This document shows positions 24,490 to 34,926 of a stretch of DNA of 64,000 nucleotides, in pieces; the stretch's first letter is position 1, and each line of letters opens with the position of its first letter. The stretch is taken from NCBI GenBank assembly GCA_013298945.1, contig JAAFJR010000001.1, forward strand, positions 434,001 through 498,000, given 5' to 3'. Both the position numbers and the translations under genes were made by a program. Below the pieces are notes generated by a model. It was not told the origin of the DNA. It made no database searches and saw only the letters and a list, made by a program, of their open reading frames with translations. The stretch comes from Polaromonas sp. (GTDB lineage Bacteria; Pseudomonadota; Gammaproteobacteria; Burkholderiales; Burkholderiaceae_C).

Positions 24490-25473
24490 ATGAGAAAAAC
24501 ATCAAAACTTCTAATGGCTGCTGCTTTTACTGCCGCAACTGCTTTATCAGCCTTTACCGTCCAGGCGCAAACCTTTCCAACCAAGCCAGTGCGCATCATC
24601 ACACCTTTCCCCGTTGGCAGTGGCCCAGAAGGTGTTGTGCGCTTGCTCGCCGATAAGTTATCGCGTGCTTGGGGGCAACCTGTGGTGGTTGAAAACAAAC
24701 CGGGTGGCAATGGTTTTATTGCTATCGATGCTTTCAAACGTGGTGCATCGGACGGCCATGATTTGATTCAGCTGGATAACGTTCATTTATCAGCCTACCC
24801 GCATTTGTTCAAAAAATTGCCGTATGACGTGCAAAAAGACTTTGACCCGCTCTTGCCTTTGTTTAAAACTTACTTTTTTGTCGCTGTATCTACAGAGAGC
24901 AAGTACAAAACGGTTGGAGACATCATTGCTGATGCCAAAGCCAACCCAGGCAAGCTGAACTACGGCTCTTGGTCAGTTGGTAACCCTGTGCATTTGGGTT
25001 CTGCATTGCTTGAAACAGTGACGGGTACAGATATGCAGCACGTGATTTACAAAGAAACATCCATGCTTTATACCGGCGTGGCGAACAACGAGTTGTCGTT
25101 TGCAATGGGTACCAACGCTACTGCAGGCGCGATGCAGCGTGCTGGCAAGGTGAAGTATTTGGCGATTGCAGCGCCTAAGCGTTTGGCTAATTTCCCTAAT
25201 GTGCCTACGTTTGGCGAATCCGGTGGTCCAAACGGCTTTGAGGTGAGTGGTTGGACAGCGATTGCCGCACCAAAAGGTTTGCCCAAAGCAGTTGCTGACA
25301 AAATCCAACGCGATATTGAAAAAGCTTTGTCTGAACCTGATTTCAAAGAGAAATTTTCAACATTTGCCTATGAAGCCTTCCCACAGACCCGTGAACAGTT
25401 TGCACAATATATGCAAACAGAGTCGGTGCGTTTTGCGGATGTGATTAAAAAGACCAAAGCGTCTTTGGATTAA
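24490..25473 (+). CDS. Bug-family (TctC-like) receptor in the gallate unit
   Basis: A 327-residue periplasmic binding protein: signal peptide ending TVQA, then FPTKPVRIITPFPVGSGPEGVVRLLADKL, VVENKPGGNGFIAID, and the C-terminal FADVIKKTKASLD. It differs from the usual Bug pattern in PVGSGPEGV in place of the Gly-Gly-Thr-Asp ligand loop, hinting at a different ligand. A good ribosome site (GGAG) precedes ATG. Located between the two ring-cleavage dioxygenases, it likely binds an aromatic or ring-cleavage acid. No tctA/tctB genes nearby. Confidence 0.9.
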   Translation: MRKTSKLLMAAAFTAATALSAFTVQAQTFPTKPVRIITPFPVGSGPEGVVRLLADKLSRAWGQPVVVENKPGGNGFIAIDAFKRGASDGHDLIQLDNVHLSAYPHLFKKLPYDVQKDFDPLLPLFKTYFFVAVSTESKYKTVGDIIADAKANPGKLNYGSWSVGNPVHLGSALLETVTGTDMQHVIYKETSMLYTGVANNELSFAMGTNATAGAMQRAGKVKYLAIAAPKRLANFPNVPTFGESGGPNGFEVSGWTAIAAPKGLPKAVADKIQRDIEKALSEPDFKEKFSTFAYEAFPQTREQFAQYMQTESVRFADVIKKTKASLD

Positions 25474-25484
25474 AACATCGATTT

Positions 25485-26774
25485 ATGGCAAAAATCATTG
25501 GCGCAATCGCCTGCTCACACACGCCAACCATAGGCTTTGCCTTTGACAAAAATAAGCAGAATGACCCGGTTTGGGCGCCTATTTTCGAAGCCTTTGATCC
25601 TGTTCGAAAGTGGTTGGACGAACGCAAAGTAGAGGTGCTATTTTTTATCTACAACGACCACGTCACTTCTTTCTTCTTTGATCATTACTCGGCTTTCACG
25701 CTGGGTATTGGTGAGAGTTATGCGGTGGCTGACGAGGGTGGTGGCCCGCGTGATTTGCCAACCGTGGCGGGGCATCCGGCGCTGGCACGGCATATTGGGC
25801 AGTCTTTGATGGCGGACGAGTTTGACATGTCCTTCTTTCAAGACAAAGCGCTAGACCATGGCGTTTTTTCGCCTTTGTCCATGCTGTGCCCACATGAGCC
25901 AGCGTGGCCGGTCAGCATTGTGCCTTTGCAAGTGGGTGTGCTGCAGTTTCCTGTGCCTTCAGCAAAACGCTGCTACAAGCTTGGGCAGGCGCTGCGCCGG
26001 GCAATTGAGAGTTATCCAGAAGATACACCCGTGGCCATCGTAGCCACTGGTGGCTTGTCACACCAAGTGCATGGCGAGCGCGCTGGTTTTAACAATCCAG
26101 CGTGGGACGCTCAGTTTCTGGACTTGATAGAAAACGACCCTGTGCGCTTGACAGAGATGACACAGGCCGAGCTAGCTGGACTTGGAGGCATGGAGGGTGC
26201 TGAAGTCATCATGTGGCTGGTGATGCGGGGAGCCATGTCTGCCAACATAGACAAAGTGCATCAAACTTACTACCTACCATCAATGACAGGCATTGCCACG
26301 GCGATTTATGAAAACAAAGCATCCCCCGCGATTTTGGGAGAAACACAGCGCCATCTCACACACATGCGACAGCAGCTTGACGGGGCTGAGGCTTTGAGCG
26401 GTACTTATCCATTCACACTAGAAAGCAGTGTAAAAAACTACCGTATCAACAAATACTTGCATGACATGGTGGCGCCAGCGCACCGCGCATTTTTTCGTGA
26501 AGACCAAGAGGCCAGTTTTGAGAAGGCAGGATTGCTGCCCGAAGAGCGACGCTTAATACGCGAGCTTGATTGGCGCGGTTTGATCCACTATGGTGTAATT
26601 TTCTTCATGCTTGAAAAGCTGGGTGCTGTGGTAGGCGTGTCTAATTTGCATATTTATGCTGCCATGCGTGGGCAAACTTTAGATGAATTTCAACAAACCC
26701 GCAATGCGCCGGGTGCTTTGTATTCGGTGGCAGGTCAAGACGCCGGCACGCTGTCTTGGGCGCAAAAAGATTAG
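25485..26774 (+). CDS. galA: Gallate dioxygenase (LigAB-type extradiol)
   Basis: The 429-residue protein is a fused class III extradiol dioxygenase: LigB-like catalytic domain (residues about 1-280) with Fe(II) ligand candidates His12 ([10 protein letters not shown]) and the His in [33 protein letters not shown] and [10 protein letters not shown]; then a LigA-like domain (about 300-429, ending in the [12 protein letters not shown] region). This arrangement and size match gallate dioxygenase GalA/DesB rather than the two-subunit protocatechuate 4,5-dioxygenase. It would open gallate to 4-oxalomesaconate. Later pathway enzymes are not in the window. Overlaps the convergent gluQ stop by 4 bases. 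Confidence 0.85.
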   Translation: MAKIIGAIACSHTPTIGFAFDKNKQNDPVWAPIFEAFDPVRKWLDERKVEVLFFIYNDHVTSFFFDHYSAFTLGIGESYAVADEGGGPRDLPTVAGHPALARHIGQSLMADEFDMSFFQDKALDHGVFSPLSMLCPHEPAWPVSIVPLQVGVLQFPVPSAKRCYKLGQALRRAIESYPEDTPVAIVATGGLSHQVHGERAGFNNPAWDAQFLDLIENDPVRLTEMTQAELAGLGGMEGAEVIMWLVMRGAMSANIDKVHQTYYLPSMTGIATAIYENKASPAILGETQRHLTHMRQQLDGAEALSGTYPFTLESSVKNYRINKYLHDMVAPAHRAFFREDQEASFEKAGLLPEERRLIRELDWRGLIHYGVIFFMLEKLGAVVGVSNLHIYAAMRGQTLDEFQQTRNAPGALYSVAGQDAGTLSWAQKD

Positions 26775-27628
26775 TTTAATTGAGCGCGTTTGAGCTGCCA
26801 CTGGCTTGTCCAATGTGACAAAGCTTCGGAGACAGAACCATTTTGCTCACTCAAATTCAACGCCTTAGCCGCCATGTTCAAGGTTTTTAAAGGGTTAGAA
26901 GTATCCAGCGCCTCAGCCCCGTTCTGTTTCGACAGTTTTTCCCCATCAGCCGCCATCACCAGCGGCGTGTGCAAATACTGCGGTGTGGGGTAGTCCAAGG
27001 CGTGTTGCAGCGCGATTTGACGCGGGGTGTTGTCTAGCAGATCGGCACCGCGCACGACGTGGGTGATGCCTTGCAGCGCATCATCCACCACCACGGCGAG
27101 TTGGTAGGTAAAGCAGCCGTCGGCGCGTTTGAGGACGAAATCGCCGATTTGCGTTTTGACCTCGCCGCTGGTTTTGAATCGCCATGCAGGTTCTGCGCCC
27201 AATGCCAAGGTTTGAGTCATGCCACTTCTGCACGTACCGGGGTAGACTAATTCACCGTGTTTGGGTTTGGCGTTTGGGTTGGCTTTGGCAATAGCGGCGG
27301 CCACGTCTTTGCGTGAGCAGCTGCAGGGAAAAACTTGTTTGTTATCGATAAGTTGGTCTAGTGCTGCTTGGTAAAGGTGACTGCGTTGAGACTGGTAAAC
27401 GGGTGGTTCGTCAGGAATTAAACCCACATCAGCAAGTTGCTGCAGGATGACGATGTCCATGTCTGCGATGCAGCGCGGTGTGTCCACATCTTCAATACGA
27501 ATCAACCACTTGCCATCGTGCGCTTTGGCATCCAAGTAGCTGGCAAGCGCAGCAACGAGCGAGCCCGCATGTAGCGGGCCCGTGGGGGAGGGGGCGAACC
27601 TCCCTCTGTATGTGGCTGGCTTGCTCAC
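26771..27628 (-). CDS. gluQ: Glutamyl-Q tRNA(Asp) synthetase
   Basis: A 285-residue truncated GluRS paralogue that attaches glutamate to the queuosine of tRNA-Asp. It has [28 protein letters not shown] (HIGH-like), RIEDVDTPR, zinc ligands in PCSCSRKDV and YPGTCRSG, and a KLSKQNGA version of KMSKS. The anticodon-binding domain of GluRS is absent, as expected. It overlaps the downstream FAD oxidoreductase start-stop region by 4 bases (upstream gene ends within its start). Note that queG, which makes queuosine, is also in this window. Confidence 0.95.
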   Translation of the reverse strand: MSKPATYRGRFAPSPTGPLHAGSLVAALASYLDAKAHDGKWLIRIEDVDTPRCIADMDIVILQQLADVGLIPDEPPVYQSQRSHLYQAALDQLIDNKQVFPCSCSRKDVAAAIAKANPNAKPKHGELVYPGTCRSGMTQTLALGAEPAWRFKTSGEVKTQIGDFVLKRADGCFTYQLAVVVDDALQGITHVVRGADLLDNTPRQIALQHALDYPTPQYLHTPLVMAADGEKLSKQNGAEALDTSNPLKTLNMAAKALNLSEQNGSVSEALSHWTSQWQLKRAQLN

Positions 27629-28683
27629 ACCACAGCTAAGGCAAGTTCCAATCCAGAAACAAAGCCATCTTCAACGCGGTGTCCAATGCACCAGTCGCCA
27701 CACACGCCAATACTAGATTGGGCATCCCACAGGTGTGATTTACCCAGCGCTAATGTAGTTTGTGCATAGCGCCAGCGGTGCACATCAGCATGTGTGGGTT
27801 CAGCGCGGATGCCAGTGACTTCGGAAAAAGCCTTCAACAGCTTAGCTTGCACACGCGGTGCAGCGTCTTCCAAATGCTCTGCCGACCACGCAGGGCTGGC
27901 CTGCACTGTCCAACGTTCTACCGAGCCACGGCCTGGTTTGCTAGATTCGCGCGCTAGCCACGAAATGCGGTGGTGCGAGCTGCGCGCGGCATTCCACTGC
28001 GGACCGATGTGCGCTAAATTAGGTTGAACCGCATTGGCAAAGGCGACCATCAAGGTCCAGCACGGCGCGACGCTGACTTTGCGGACTGATTTGATCAATT
28101 CGCCACCTTGTTTCGATGTTTGTAGCAAGCTGTGCGCTTGTTCGCTAGGTATAGCAAGTAATACGGCATCAAAGCCGGAGTAAACTTGTTGTGAATCATC
28201 GACACCACTGGTGCGCAACTGCCACTGTTGAGCATTCAATGCATCACGCTCAATCTTGGTGACTTTGGTGGAGAGTTGTAAAGATGGGGCAATCGGTTGT
28301 GCCCAATGTTTAACCAAGGCGTTCATACCCGGTACGGCGACAAAATGTGATTCTTTGGAGGGCAGACCTGCAGCTGCGACGCGGCCATGCTCGTCCAACA
28401 CGCGCACCGTATTGGCGCTCCACGGCTTGTAAAGGCCGGTTGCTGTGGTGAGCGCTTTGGTAAAACGCTCGTCACGGACAGTGAAATATTGCGCGCCATG
28501 GTCAAACGTGCCAAAAGACGAGCTCCGTGTGCTCATCCGACCGCCCGCGCTGTGGCTTTTCTCAAAAACGGTTACTCGGTGTCCAGCTTGCACCAGCGTT
28601 CGGGCGCAAGCGATGCCAGCTATGCCGGCGCCTATGATTGCAAAGTGTTTTTTTGTATCAACAGAGCTTCGTTTGCGTTTCAT
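27625..28683 (-). CDS. FAD/NAD(P)-dependent oxidoreductase, renalase-like
   Basis: A 352-residue protein with an N-terminal dinucleotide-binding motif [31 protein letters not shown], the GGRMSTR and [12 protein letters not shown] motifs of renalase-like amine-oxidase-fold flavoproteins, and a C-terminal FAD-contacting [23 protein letters not shown]. Bacterial relatives oxidise dihydronicotinamide isomers, but the substrate here is not certain. The gene overlaps gluQ by 4 bases, so the two are translationally coupled. Confidence 0.85.
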   Translation of the reverse strand: MKRKRSSVDTKKHFAIIGAGIAGIACARTLVQAGHRVTVFEKSHSAGGRMSTRSSSFGTFDHGAQYFTVRDERFTKALTTATGLYKPWSANTVRVLDEHGRVAAAGLPSKESHFVAVPGMNALVKHWAQPIAPSLQLSTKVTKIERDALNAQQWQLRTSGVDDSQQVYSGFDAVLLAIPSEQAHSLLQTSKQGGELIKSVRKVSVAPCWTLMVAFANAVQPNLAHIGPQWNAARSSHHRISWLARESSKPGRGSVERWTVQASPAWSAEHLEDAAPRVQAKLLKAFSEVTGIRAEPTHADVHRWRYAQTTLALGKSHLWDAQSSIGVCGDWCIGHRVEDGFVSGLELALAVV

Positions 28684-28736
28684 AAGTAGGTCTCCAAAAA
28701 ATTTGTAAGAGCCTACAGTATGCCTCTTTCTTGACC

Positions 28737-30230
28737 CTATGGCGCCTGCATAAACCCCATATTTCTTAGATAGTTGATTCCATTTGCTGTAACGCCAAAA
28801 TTTTTCAAATTCGGCAAAATGCTGTCCAGTTCACTCACCGCACCATTCACGCCAGTCGGATTGACGCCAAACCAAGTGGCTAAAGTCCCAGCGTATTGAT
28901 CCACGGAGGTTGTAGGCAACAAGCGCCCTTGGCCAACATGCCACTGATCATTCGCACTTACTGTATCTGTGTTGCTAACAGGTGGCGCAACACCATAAAA
29001 TTCTTTACCATTCACGGCGCCACCGACAACCAAATGGTGGCTGCCCCATCCGTGATCAGAGCCATCCCCATTTGATGTTAATGTTCGGCCAAAGTCTGAA
29101 GCTGTAAACGAGGTTACCTTATCGGCAACACCCAAATTAACCGTGGTTTGGTAAAACGCATTGAGTGCGTTGTTCAAAACTGTCATGTTTTGCGCTTGAC
29201 CTGTCAATAAATTATCGTGCAAATCATAACCACCAGCAGAGACAAAAAATACTTGCCTTTTTGCACCTAAAGTGGAACGCGCAGCTATCAGACGGGCAAC
29301 CATTTTGAGTTGTGATGCAAGGTTGTTGCCAGATAAAACAGGTACAAATGGTGCAAACTCAGTACCTGAGCCCAAAGGAATGCCGCTGCCAATGGCAGAA
29401 GTGATTGCCACCTCTGCATCAATCGCTCGCTTTGTCACGCGGTTATATTCATTTTCCAAAATATGGCTTCTGGACTCACGTAGCAAACCATTGATGACAG
29501 TTTTGACGTTGGCAGAGTTATAAACATTGTTATTTGCTGCATTGATTTTGACAGCCCCACCTGTGCTGACTTGGTAAGACAAAGCCGAATCGCCAGCCAA
29601 GAACACGGAATTTCCAGTGATTGAGATGCATGTGAAAAGCGAGTTGGTGTTCGACGTCATCGCCAAATCGCCAATATCGCCCCCCCAGCCAATGGTCGAG
29701 CCCTCGGGGTAAGTTGATTGCCACAAGCTTTGCTGGTCGTTGTGTGAAAAAAGCTTGGGCGGCAACGGGTAAAGTGTGCGGTTGCTACCCTTGTACTGAT
29801 CTTTGCTGATAGGCACGATCAAAGGACCAACATTGAGCTGTACGGCTGCTTTTCCTGTATTGAAGAGGTTTGCCAAACCAGTCATAGACGGATGAAGCGC
29901 ATATTGGCGACCATTTGGTAACGGCGTTGTGGGTATCAATGCCGTTGCGTCTAGGCTAGCTTTGGGGATAGCAATATTGGTTCTGATGGCGCTGTAGGCA
30001 GCGTGACTGGCATTGTCATAAGTCACCACGGTATTGGCGTAATCGCTGCCGCCATACAAAAAGATGCAAACCAGCGCTTTGTAGCTGCCATCTGGCGCGC
30101 TGAAGGCTGCTGCATCGCCCATGGCTGCTAAGTTCAAAACGGTAGGCATAGCAGCCCCCGTGAAAGCTAACTGCGCCGAGCGCTGCAAAAAGGCACGGCG
30201 GCCGGGTGAGTCAATGTCTGAAGCATGCAT
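28737..30230 (-). CDS. DUF1501 exported protein
   Basis: A 497-residue protein with a Tat signal (GRRAFLQRSAQLAFTGAAMP), then the DUF1501 domain: LVCIFLYGGSDYANTVVTYD, LNVGPLIVPISKDQYKG, KLFSHNDQQSLWQ, FFVSAGGYDLHDNLLTGQ and TASDFGRTLTSNGDGSDHGWGSHHLVVGGAV, which resemble sulfatase/alkaline-phosphatase-type metal sites. The function is not established. It is always found beside DUF1800, and here it follows that gene by 16 bases on the same strand, as one operon. Confidence 0.9.
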   Translation of the reverse strand: MHASDIDSPGRRAFLQRSAQLAFTGAAMPTVLNLAAMGDAAAFSAPDGSYKALVCIFLYGGSDYANTVVTYDNASHAAYSAIRTNIAIPKASLDATALIPTTPLPNGRQYALHPSMTGLANLFNTGKAAVQLNVGPLIVPISKDQYKGSNRTLYPLPPKLFSHNDQQSLWQSTYPEGSTIGWGGDIGDLAMTSNTNSLFTCISITGNSVFLAGDSALSYQVSTGGAVKINAANNNVYNSANVKTVINGLLRESRSHILENEYNRVTKRAIDAEVAITSAIGSGIPLGSGTEFAPFVPVLSGNNLASQLKMVARLIAARSTLGAKRQVFFVSAGGYDLHDNLLTGQAQNMTVLNNALNAFYQTTVNLGVADKVTSFTASDFGRTLTSNGDGSDHGWGSHHLVVGGAVNGKEFYGVAPPVSNTDTVSANDQWHVGQGRLLPTTSVDQYAGTLATWFGVNPTGVNGAVSELDSILPNLKNFGVTANGINYLRNMGFMQAP

Positions 30231-30246
30231 GTTGTCGTCTCGTCGT

Positions 30247-32358
30247 TTATTTTTGAATCAAGTATTCGCTACTAGCCATGGCCATCAATATTGCAGCTGA
30301 AACGCGATCTAACTGTTGATTATTTAGCTGTGTAATTTGGGCAGTTGTAGGATTAACTGGCAGAGTGATTAACGGCATTGAAGCTATAGCAGTAATCATG
30401 AGCGTTTGATTTGCGTCTGAAATTTGCCCTGCCGCCAGCAATAAATTAACGCGTTTTACTAAGGCCGAAGGGTCGCTTATTAAAGCTAGCTCGCTTGTAT
30501 AAGTTGCTTTGATGTCACGTTGATAATTCGTGTAAGCAGCTTGTGGTTGGGAGGGTTCTGGACAATTTAATCCGTTTCGGATCGAATCTTGCATAAAATT
30601 CAAATAACCGCCTACAGTTGTTTCATTAACGATCTGAAACTCGGGTGCTGTAGTGTTTGTAGCTGCTAATGCACTACTTGGAGGTATAAAACCAGGTCTA
30701 AAAAAATTAAATACCGAAGGCGATTGCAATGGACTTTGTCCTAATTGATTCGATGCATTGCTTAGACTAAATAATTTCCAAGAGTTTTGTGCCGAAGTAA
30801 CACCAAAAGTTCGCCCCCATTGCACAAACCGGAGCATAGGCTCGCGCAGTTTGCCAAAGGCTTTGTCTGCGATGTTGCGGTTCAGTTGCCCCTTTTCATT
30901 GCGAATCGTAGAGCCAGCAGATGGTACTGGCATCGGCACGGTAGAGACAGCATACTGGCGGCGTGCTTCGTCGTCTAAAAAGATAGCTGTCCAAACCGCT
31001 TTCAAATCACCCCGAACACCTGCGCCGTTGTTGTTAAAAGCCGCTGCAACACGCGCCACATAAGCAGGGCTTGGGTTGCTGGTAACAAAGCGTTGGATCA
31101 TTTGCTTGCCAAAAAATGGGCCAACGTTGGGGTGATTAAACAAAGTGTTGAGCGCTGTTTGCAACGCCGCTGCACCTGTCGTGTTCTCTGCAATGGTTGT
31201 ACCTAAAAAAGTAGCAGCTTCGGGTGAATGCCTGTTTGCCGTCAATGCCATGGGGCGTAAGACAGCGTCTTTGCTCTCAACGGTATAGGTGGCTAGAGTG
31301 CCGTCGTTGTTGTAAACCGGAATTTTGGGGTCTGTGGTACGAACATCAAAGTCGTAGCCTGTGAATACGCGTGCGATATTCGTGACATCGCTTTGGGTAT
31401 AGCTTTCTAATTTGACGCCGTTGGCATCAGTTTGGATGGAGCCATCGAGGTTTAGCTTGTACAAACCAATCGTAAAAAGTTGCATCACTTCACGACCATA
31501 GTTTTCGTCGGGGACTCTTCCGGTAGCTTTATTTTCTTTTTGATTACCCTTGGTATTCAAATAGTAGCCCATAGCCGAACTGAGCGTAACTTCTTCCAAC
31601 AGTTGCCTGAAGTTTCCGAAAGCATTTTTTGCCAGTATGTCCCAATACTGACCGTACGCGTGGCTGCGCCAAGTAAACTCAGCCGACTGCATCGAAGCCA
31701 CAAAAAACTCGGATAACCCTAGTGCCATGCGCTTACGCATTGCGTCTTGCGCTGTGAAGAGCTGATTCCACAGCATGAATTCGGCGGGGTAGGTGTTGAA
31801 AAAATAGCTGTTGGTGTCTGATATGCCATAGCCGCGCGCGTCTAACCACTGCACACCTGTTTGACCAATCGGCTTGGCATACTGCTGTTGCAAATATGTT
31901 GCAAAGGTAGTAGCAGTTACAGCTGCAATTTCCGCGTCTGAGGCGTTGAATTGACTTTGTAGTAAAAAACGTGAGGCATCGTTGGGCGTATAGGCCACGG
32001 GGAAATTGTTGAACCCAGCAGCTGAAGCCGTGCCGTTGGTAGTCGTTGCATCAGGTGGGCGATAGCCACCGACGGAATCTGCTTCGCTGCTAATACTAGC
32101 GGCATCGGCGCCTACTGCGTTTGCGGAATTTGCTGGGTTGGCGTTGGCTGAATCACTCAGTATGCCTGTTGCGTTACCGCCATTTTCACTGCCGCCACAA
32201 GCGGCTAGCAAAGCAGAACCTAGCAGCGACAAATAGGTGGGTGAAAAATTAACAGTTGGTTGTTCAATGCTATCTATGCTCGCCGATTCGTTCAAAAAAT
32301 TGTTCGCAAGGATTGGTAAAGCTTCTGTTTCTAATTGCGTAGCGGTGTCTTGTTGCAT
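30247..32358 (-). CDS. DUF1800 domain protein
   Basis: A 703-residue protein. After a long low-complexity N-terminus comes the DUF1800 domain (about 130-703): DASRFLLQSQFNASDAEI, YPAEFMLWNQLFTAQDAMRKRMALGLSEFFV, GRVPDENYGREVMQLFTIGL, LTANRHSPEAATFLGTTI and SPSVFNFFRPGF. A lipobox-like LLAACGGS lies near residue 55, but it is preceded by about 45 acidic residues with no basic n-region, an odd export signal. It forms an operon with DUF1501. Function unknown; the pair is widespread in environmental bacteria. Confidence 0.88.
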   Translation of the reverse strand: MQQDTATQLETEALPILANNFLNESASIDSIEQPTVNFSPTYLSLLGSALLAACGGSENGGNATGILSDSANANPANSANAVGADAASISSEADSVGGYRPPDATTTNGTASAAGFNNFPVAYTPNDASRFLLQSQFNASDAEIAAVTATTFATYLQQQYAKPIGQTGVQWLDARGYGISDTNSYFFNTYPAEFMLWNQLFTAQDAMRKRMALGLSEFFVASMQSAEFTWRSHAYGQYWDILAKNAFGNFRQLLEEVTLSSAMGYYLNTKGNQKENKATGRVPDENYGREVMQLFTIGLYKLNLDGSIQTDANGVKLESYTQSDVTNIARVFTGYDFDVRTTDPKIPVYNNDGTLATYTVESKDAVLRPMALTANRHSPEAATFLGTTIAENTTGAAALQTALNTLFNHPNVGPFFGKQMIQRFVTSNPSPAYVARVAAAFNNNGAGVRGDLKAVWTAIFLDDEARRQYAVSTVPMPVPSAGSTIRNEKGQLNRNIADKAFGKLREPMLRFVQWGRTFGVTSAQNSWKLFSLSNASNQLGQSPLQSPSVFNFFRPGFIPPSSALAATNTTAPEFQIVNETTVGGYLNFMQDSIRNGLNCPEPSQPQAAYTNYQRDIKATYTSELALISDPSALVKRVNLLLAAGQISDANQTLMITAIASMPLITLPVNPTTAQITQLNNQQLDRVSAAILMAMASSEYLIQK

Positions 32359-32524
32359 AGTGTTGTCGCCATGATTTTTGCAACTGTCATTTTAAGAGCG
32401 ACACAGCATTTGTTTGTTGTATCTCAGCACCAAATACAATATTTACAGACTCTTACCCAAGCTTATTTGGGCTTTTACGATAGCTTCATGTGATGAAATA
32501 AATACTAAAGTATCAATAAAGATA

Positions 32525-33508
32525 TCAGCGCTGATGCAAAAGTGCTGCTCTAGTCGTGGCGCTTTCCAGCTGCGCCAGCCACCATTGCAACGCACGACCT
32601 TGACCCGCTGCATTTCCGCTGCGCCAAGCATAGGCCACACGAACCACGCGCTCTGCACGGCTGACACTCTTTTGCACCAAACGGCCCGTTTCAACATAGG
32701 GGCGTGCTATGCATTCGGGCAAAAAGCCAGCGCCTAAGCCTCGCAGTTGTGCGTCTAGCTTGGCATCCATCGTGGGCACAGTAAACACATCTTGTCCACC
32801 CAACAAACCAAAAGTCAAGCCGTTACCGCGCTGAATCGAATCTGCCACGGCCACCGCGCGGTGCTGCTGCAGCGTGGCATCGCTCAAGGGCTCTGGCATG
32901 TTGGCCAGCGGATGGTTGGGCGCTACCGCGTATATGAAATTAAATGCACCCAGTGGTTTGTTAGTCATGGCGGGGTTAGCATCAGATTCAGCTGCCACAC
33001 CCAAGGCGATATCAGCCTGCCCAGACGTCAGCGCCGCTAATGTGCCCGACAACGCTTCGTCCCGAATTTTTACGCGTGTTGGCGGTGGGCCATCTTTAAA
33101 CTGTGCAAAAAAAGCTTCACACAACTCCATCACGGTTGATTTTGAAATAATGCTGTCTACCGCCAGTGTGAACTGCGGCTCCCAACCCGTGGCGATGCGT
33201 TTGACCCGGTGCGCCATGGCATCAATGTCTTGCAGCAAGCGTGTGCCTTCTTTCAAAAGCTCACTGCCAGCGGGGGTGAGTTTGGCATTGCGCGAGCTGC
33301 GGTCAAACAGCAGCACATCTAGTGCGTCTTCAATTTGCCGCACACGGTAAGTCAACGCACTTGGTACCAAACCTTGCAAGCGCGCTGCTGCCGCAAAACT
33401 ACCCGTCTCGTTGATGTGTTGCAGCATTTCCAACGCGTCTGGCGTGAGTACATCTCTGGGATTGACAGTTTTTGAGTTTTGTTTGGGGCTAGCCTTAGAG
33501 TTTTGCAT
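32525..33508 (-). CDS. LysR-type regulator divergent from pirin
   Basis: A 327-residue LysR protein: after a Lys/Asn-rich start, the HTH region DALEMLQHINETGSFAAAARLQGLVPSALTYRVRQIEDALD and the substrate-binding domain from about residue 115. It is divergent from a pirin and a flavodoxin-like reductase gene, an arrangement often seen for electrophile- or quinone-responsive regulators. A TTCA-N11-TGAA dyad lies in the 87-base gap. Confidence 0.87.
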   Translation of the reverse strand: MQNSKASPKQNSKTVNPRDVLTPDALEMLQHINETGSFAAAARLQGLVPSALTYRVRQIEDALDVLLFDRSSRNAKLTPAGSELLKEGTRLLQDIDAMAHRVKRIATGWEPQFTLAVDSIISKSTVMELCEAFFAQFKDGPPPTRVKIRDEALSGTLAALTSGQADIALGVAAESDANPAMTNKPLGAFNFIYAVAPNHPLANMPEPLSDATLQQHRAVAVADSIQRGNGLTFGLLGGQDVFTVPTMDAKLDAQLRGLGAGFLPECIARPYVETGRLVQKSVSRAERVVRVAYAWRSGNAAGQGRALQWWLAQLESATTRAALLHQR

Positions 33509-33520
33509 GATGAATTACTA

Positions 33521-33543
33521 TTCATTGAAATTATTTGAATAAT
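33521..33543. promoter_or_regulatory. Putative LysR operator (T-N11-A dyad)
   Basis: TTCA (33521-33524), 11 bases, TGAA (33536-33539) gives the classic LysR box, partly overlapped by ATTATT-TG-AATAAT. It is placed between the LysR start and the pirin start. Confidence 0.5.
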
Positions 33544-33595
33544 GCCATCAAAACCATTGCATTGCAAGCGATGGGTTAGCACTTACATTTATTAC

Positions 33596-34294
33596 ATGAT
33601 CACATTACGCAAATCACAAGAGCGCGGCTACGCTGACCACGGCTGGCTCAAAAGCTACCACTCTTTCTCATTCGCCGGTTACCACGACCCTGAGCACATG
33701 GGTTTTGCTAGCTTAAGGGTCATCAACGAAGACCGCATCGCACCCGGCACAGGTTTTGGCACGCATGGGCACAGGGACATGGAAATCGTGAGCTACGTGC
33801 TCAGCGGCAACCTAGCGCACAAAGACAGCATCGGCAACGTCAAAGGCATTCCTCCAGGTGATGTGCAGCGCTTGAGCGCAGGCACAGGCGTGCAGCACAG
33901 TGAGTTCAATCATGCTGAAGGGCAGGAGACGCACTTTTTGCAAATCTGGATTGAGCCGAATGCCAAAGGCATCGCTCCCGGTTATGAACAAAAGACCTTC
34001 GCCAACACAGCTAAACAAGGCAAATTAAAGTTAGTTGCTTCACCAACTGGCGCGGACGGCTCTGTCACGATCCATGCTGATGCGGCTTTGTACGCTGGTT
34101 TGCTTACCGCTAGCGAAACAGCAAGTTTGGCACTGGCACCGAATCACAAAAGCTACGTCCATTTGGTGCGTGGCGAGCTGAAGGTCAACGGTCATCTGCT
34201 CAAAACGGGCGATGCTGCCAAGTTGGTGGGAGAGTCCGTCGTCGAGTTGACGGATGCGGTCGAAGCAGAAGTTTTGGTTTTTGATTTGGTTTAA
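33596..34294 (+). CDS. Pirin family protein (bicupin, quercetinase-like)
   Basis: The 232-residue protein begins with the pirin hallmark RGYADHGWLKSYHSFSFAGYHDPEHMGF, which carries two of the metal-binding His residues, followed by GFGTHGHRDMEIVSYVLSG and GVQHSEFNHAEGQETHFLQIWIEP with further His/Glu ligands. The C-terminal cupin is degenerate. Bacterial pirins (YhaK, YhhW) are redox-sensing or quercetin-2,3-dioxygenase-like. ATG 33596 fits the family start; a 18-residue longer frame is rejected. Probably cotranscribed with the flavodoxin-like gene 75 bases downstream. Confidence 0.92.
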   Translation: MITLRKSQERGYADHGWLKSYHSFSFAGYHDPEHMGFASLRVINEDRIAPGTGFGTHGHRDMEIVSYVLSGNLAHKDSIGNVKGIPPGDVQRLSAGTGVQHSEFNHAEGQETHFLQIWIEPNAKGIAPGYEQKTFANTAKQGKLKLVASPTGADGSVTIHADAALYAGLLTASETASLALAPNHKSYVHLVRGELKVNGHLLKTGDAAKLVGESVVELTDAVEAEVLVFDLV

Positions 34295-34369
34295 AAACCA
34301 AGTTATTTAACCAAGTCATTTTTTTGTGTAAGTTGTTGTTTTTAAATAGAAAAGAAGGAAATTTATATC

Positions 34370-34903
34370 ATGGCAAAAACAGTTGTTGTTTATCACTCAG
34401 GTTACGGTCATACCCAGCGCGTGGCGCAATTTGTGGCTGAAGGCGCGGGCGCACAGCTCATCGCGATTGATGCAGACGGTAATTTGACCGACGCGCAATG
34501 GGCAGATGTTGACGCTGCAGACGCAATCATCATGGGCAGCCCAACGTACATGGGCATGGCCTCATGGCAGTTCAAGAAGTTTGCAGACGTGACGTCTAAG
34601 CGTTGGTTCACCAGCGCTTGGAAAGACAAAGTGGCTGGCGGCTTCACCATCTCAGCCAGCCCAAGTGGCGACAAGCTGTCAACGATTCAGTATTTCATCA
34701 CCTTAGCCATGCAGCAAGGCATGATTTGGGTTGGGCAGCCGTCCATGAACGACGGCACTATCAACCGAATCGGCTCAAACTCTGGCCTGATGGCGCAAGT
34801 GGGCCCTACCAGCCCTGCAGAAGATATTCCACAAGGGGATTTGGACACCGCCAAAGCTTACGGCAAACGCGTGGCGGAAGTAGCTACAAAACTTCGCGGT
34901 TAA
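34370..34903 (+). CDS. Flavodoxin-fold NAD(P)H-quinone/FMN reductase
   Basis: A 177-residue flavodoxin-fold protein with the FMN phosphate loop VVYHSGYGHTQRVA (residues about 5-18), GSPTYMGMASWQFKKFAD, and the FTISASPSGDKLSTIQYF region, resembling WrbA-like quinone reductases but without the long WrbA insert. It likely performs two-electron quinone reduction. AAGGAA lies nine bases before ATG. It sits beside pirin and a LysR gene, consistent with an electrophile-stress unit. Confidence 0.85.
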   Translation: MAKTVVVYHSGYGHTQRVAQFVAEGAGAQLIAIDADGNLTDAQWADVDAADAIIMGSPTYMGMASWQFKKFADVTSKRWFTSAWKDKVAGGFTISASPSGDKLSTIQYFITLAMQQGMIWVGQPSMNDGTINRIGSNSGLMAQVGPTSPAEDIPQGDLDTAKAYGKRVAEVATKLRG

Positions 34904-34926
34904 TCACGCAGAGGTTCTATTGACGT

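Noticed and set aside
32480-32524. GATAGCTTCATGTGATGAAA region as a repeat copy
   Set aside because: It shares ATAGC and AAATAAATAC with the element but lacks the rest, and was judged too weak.
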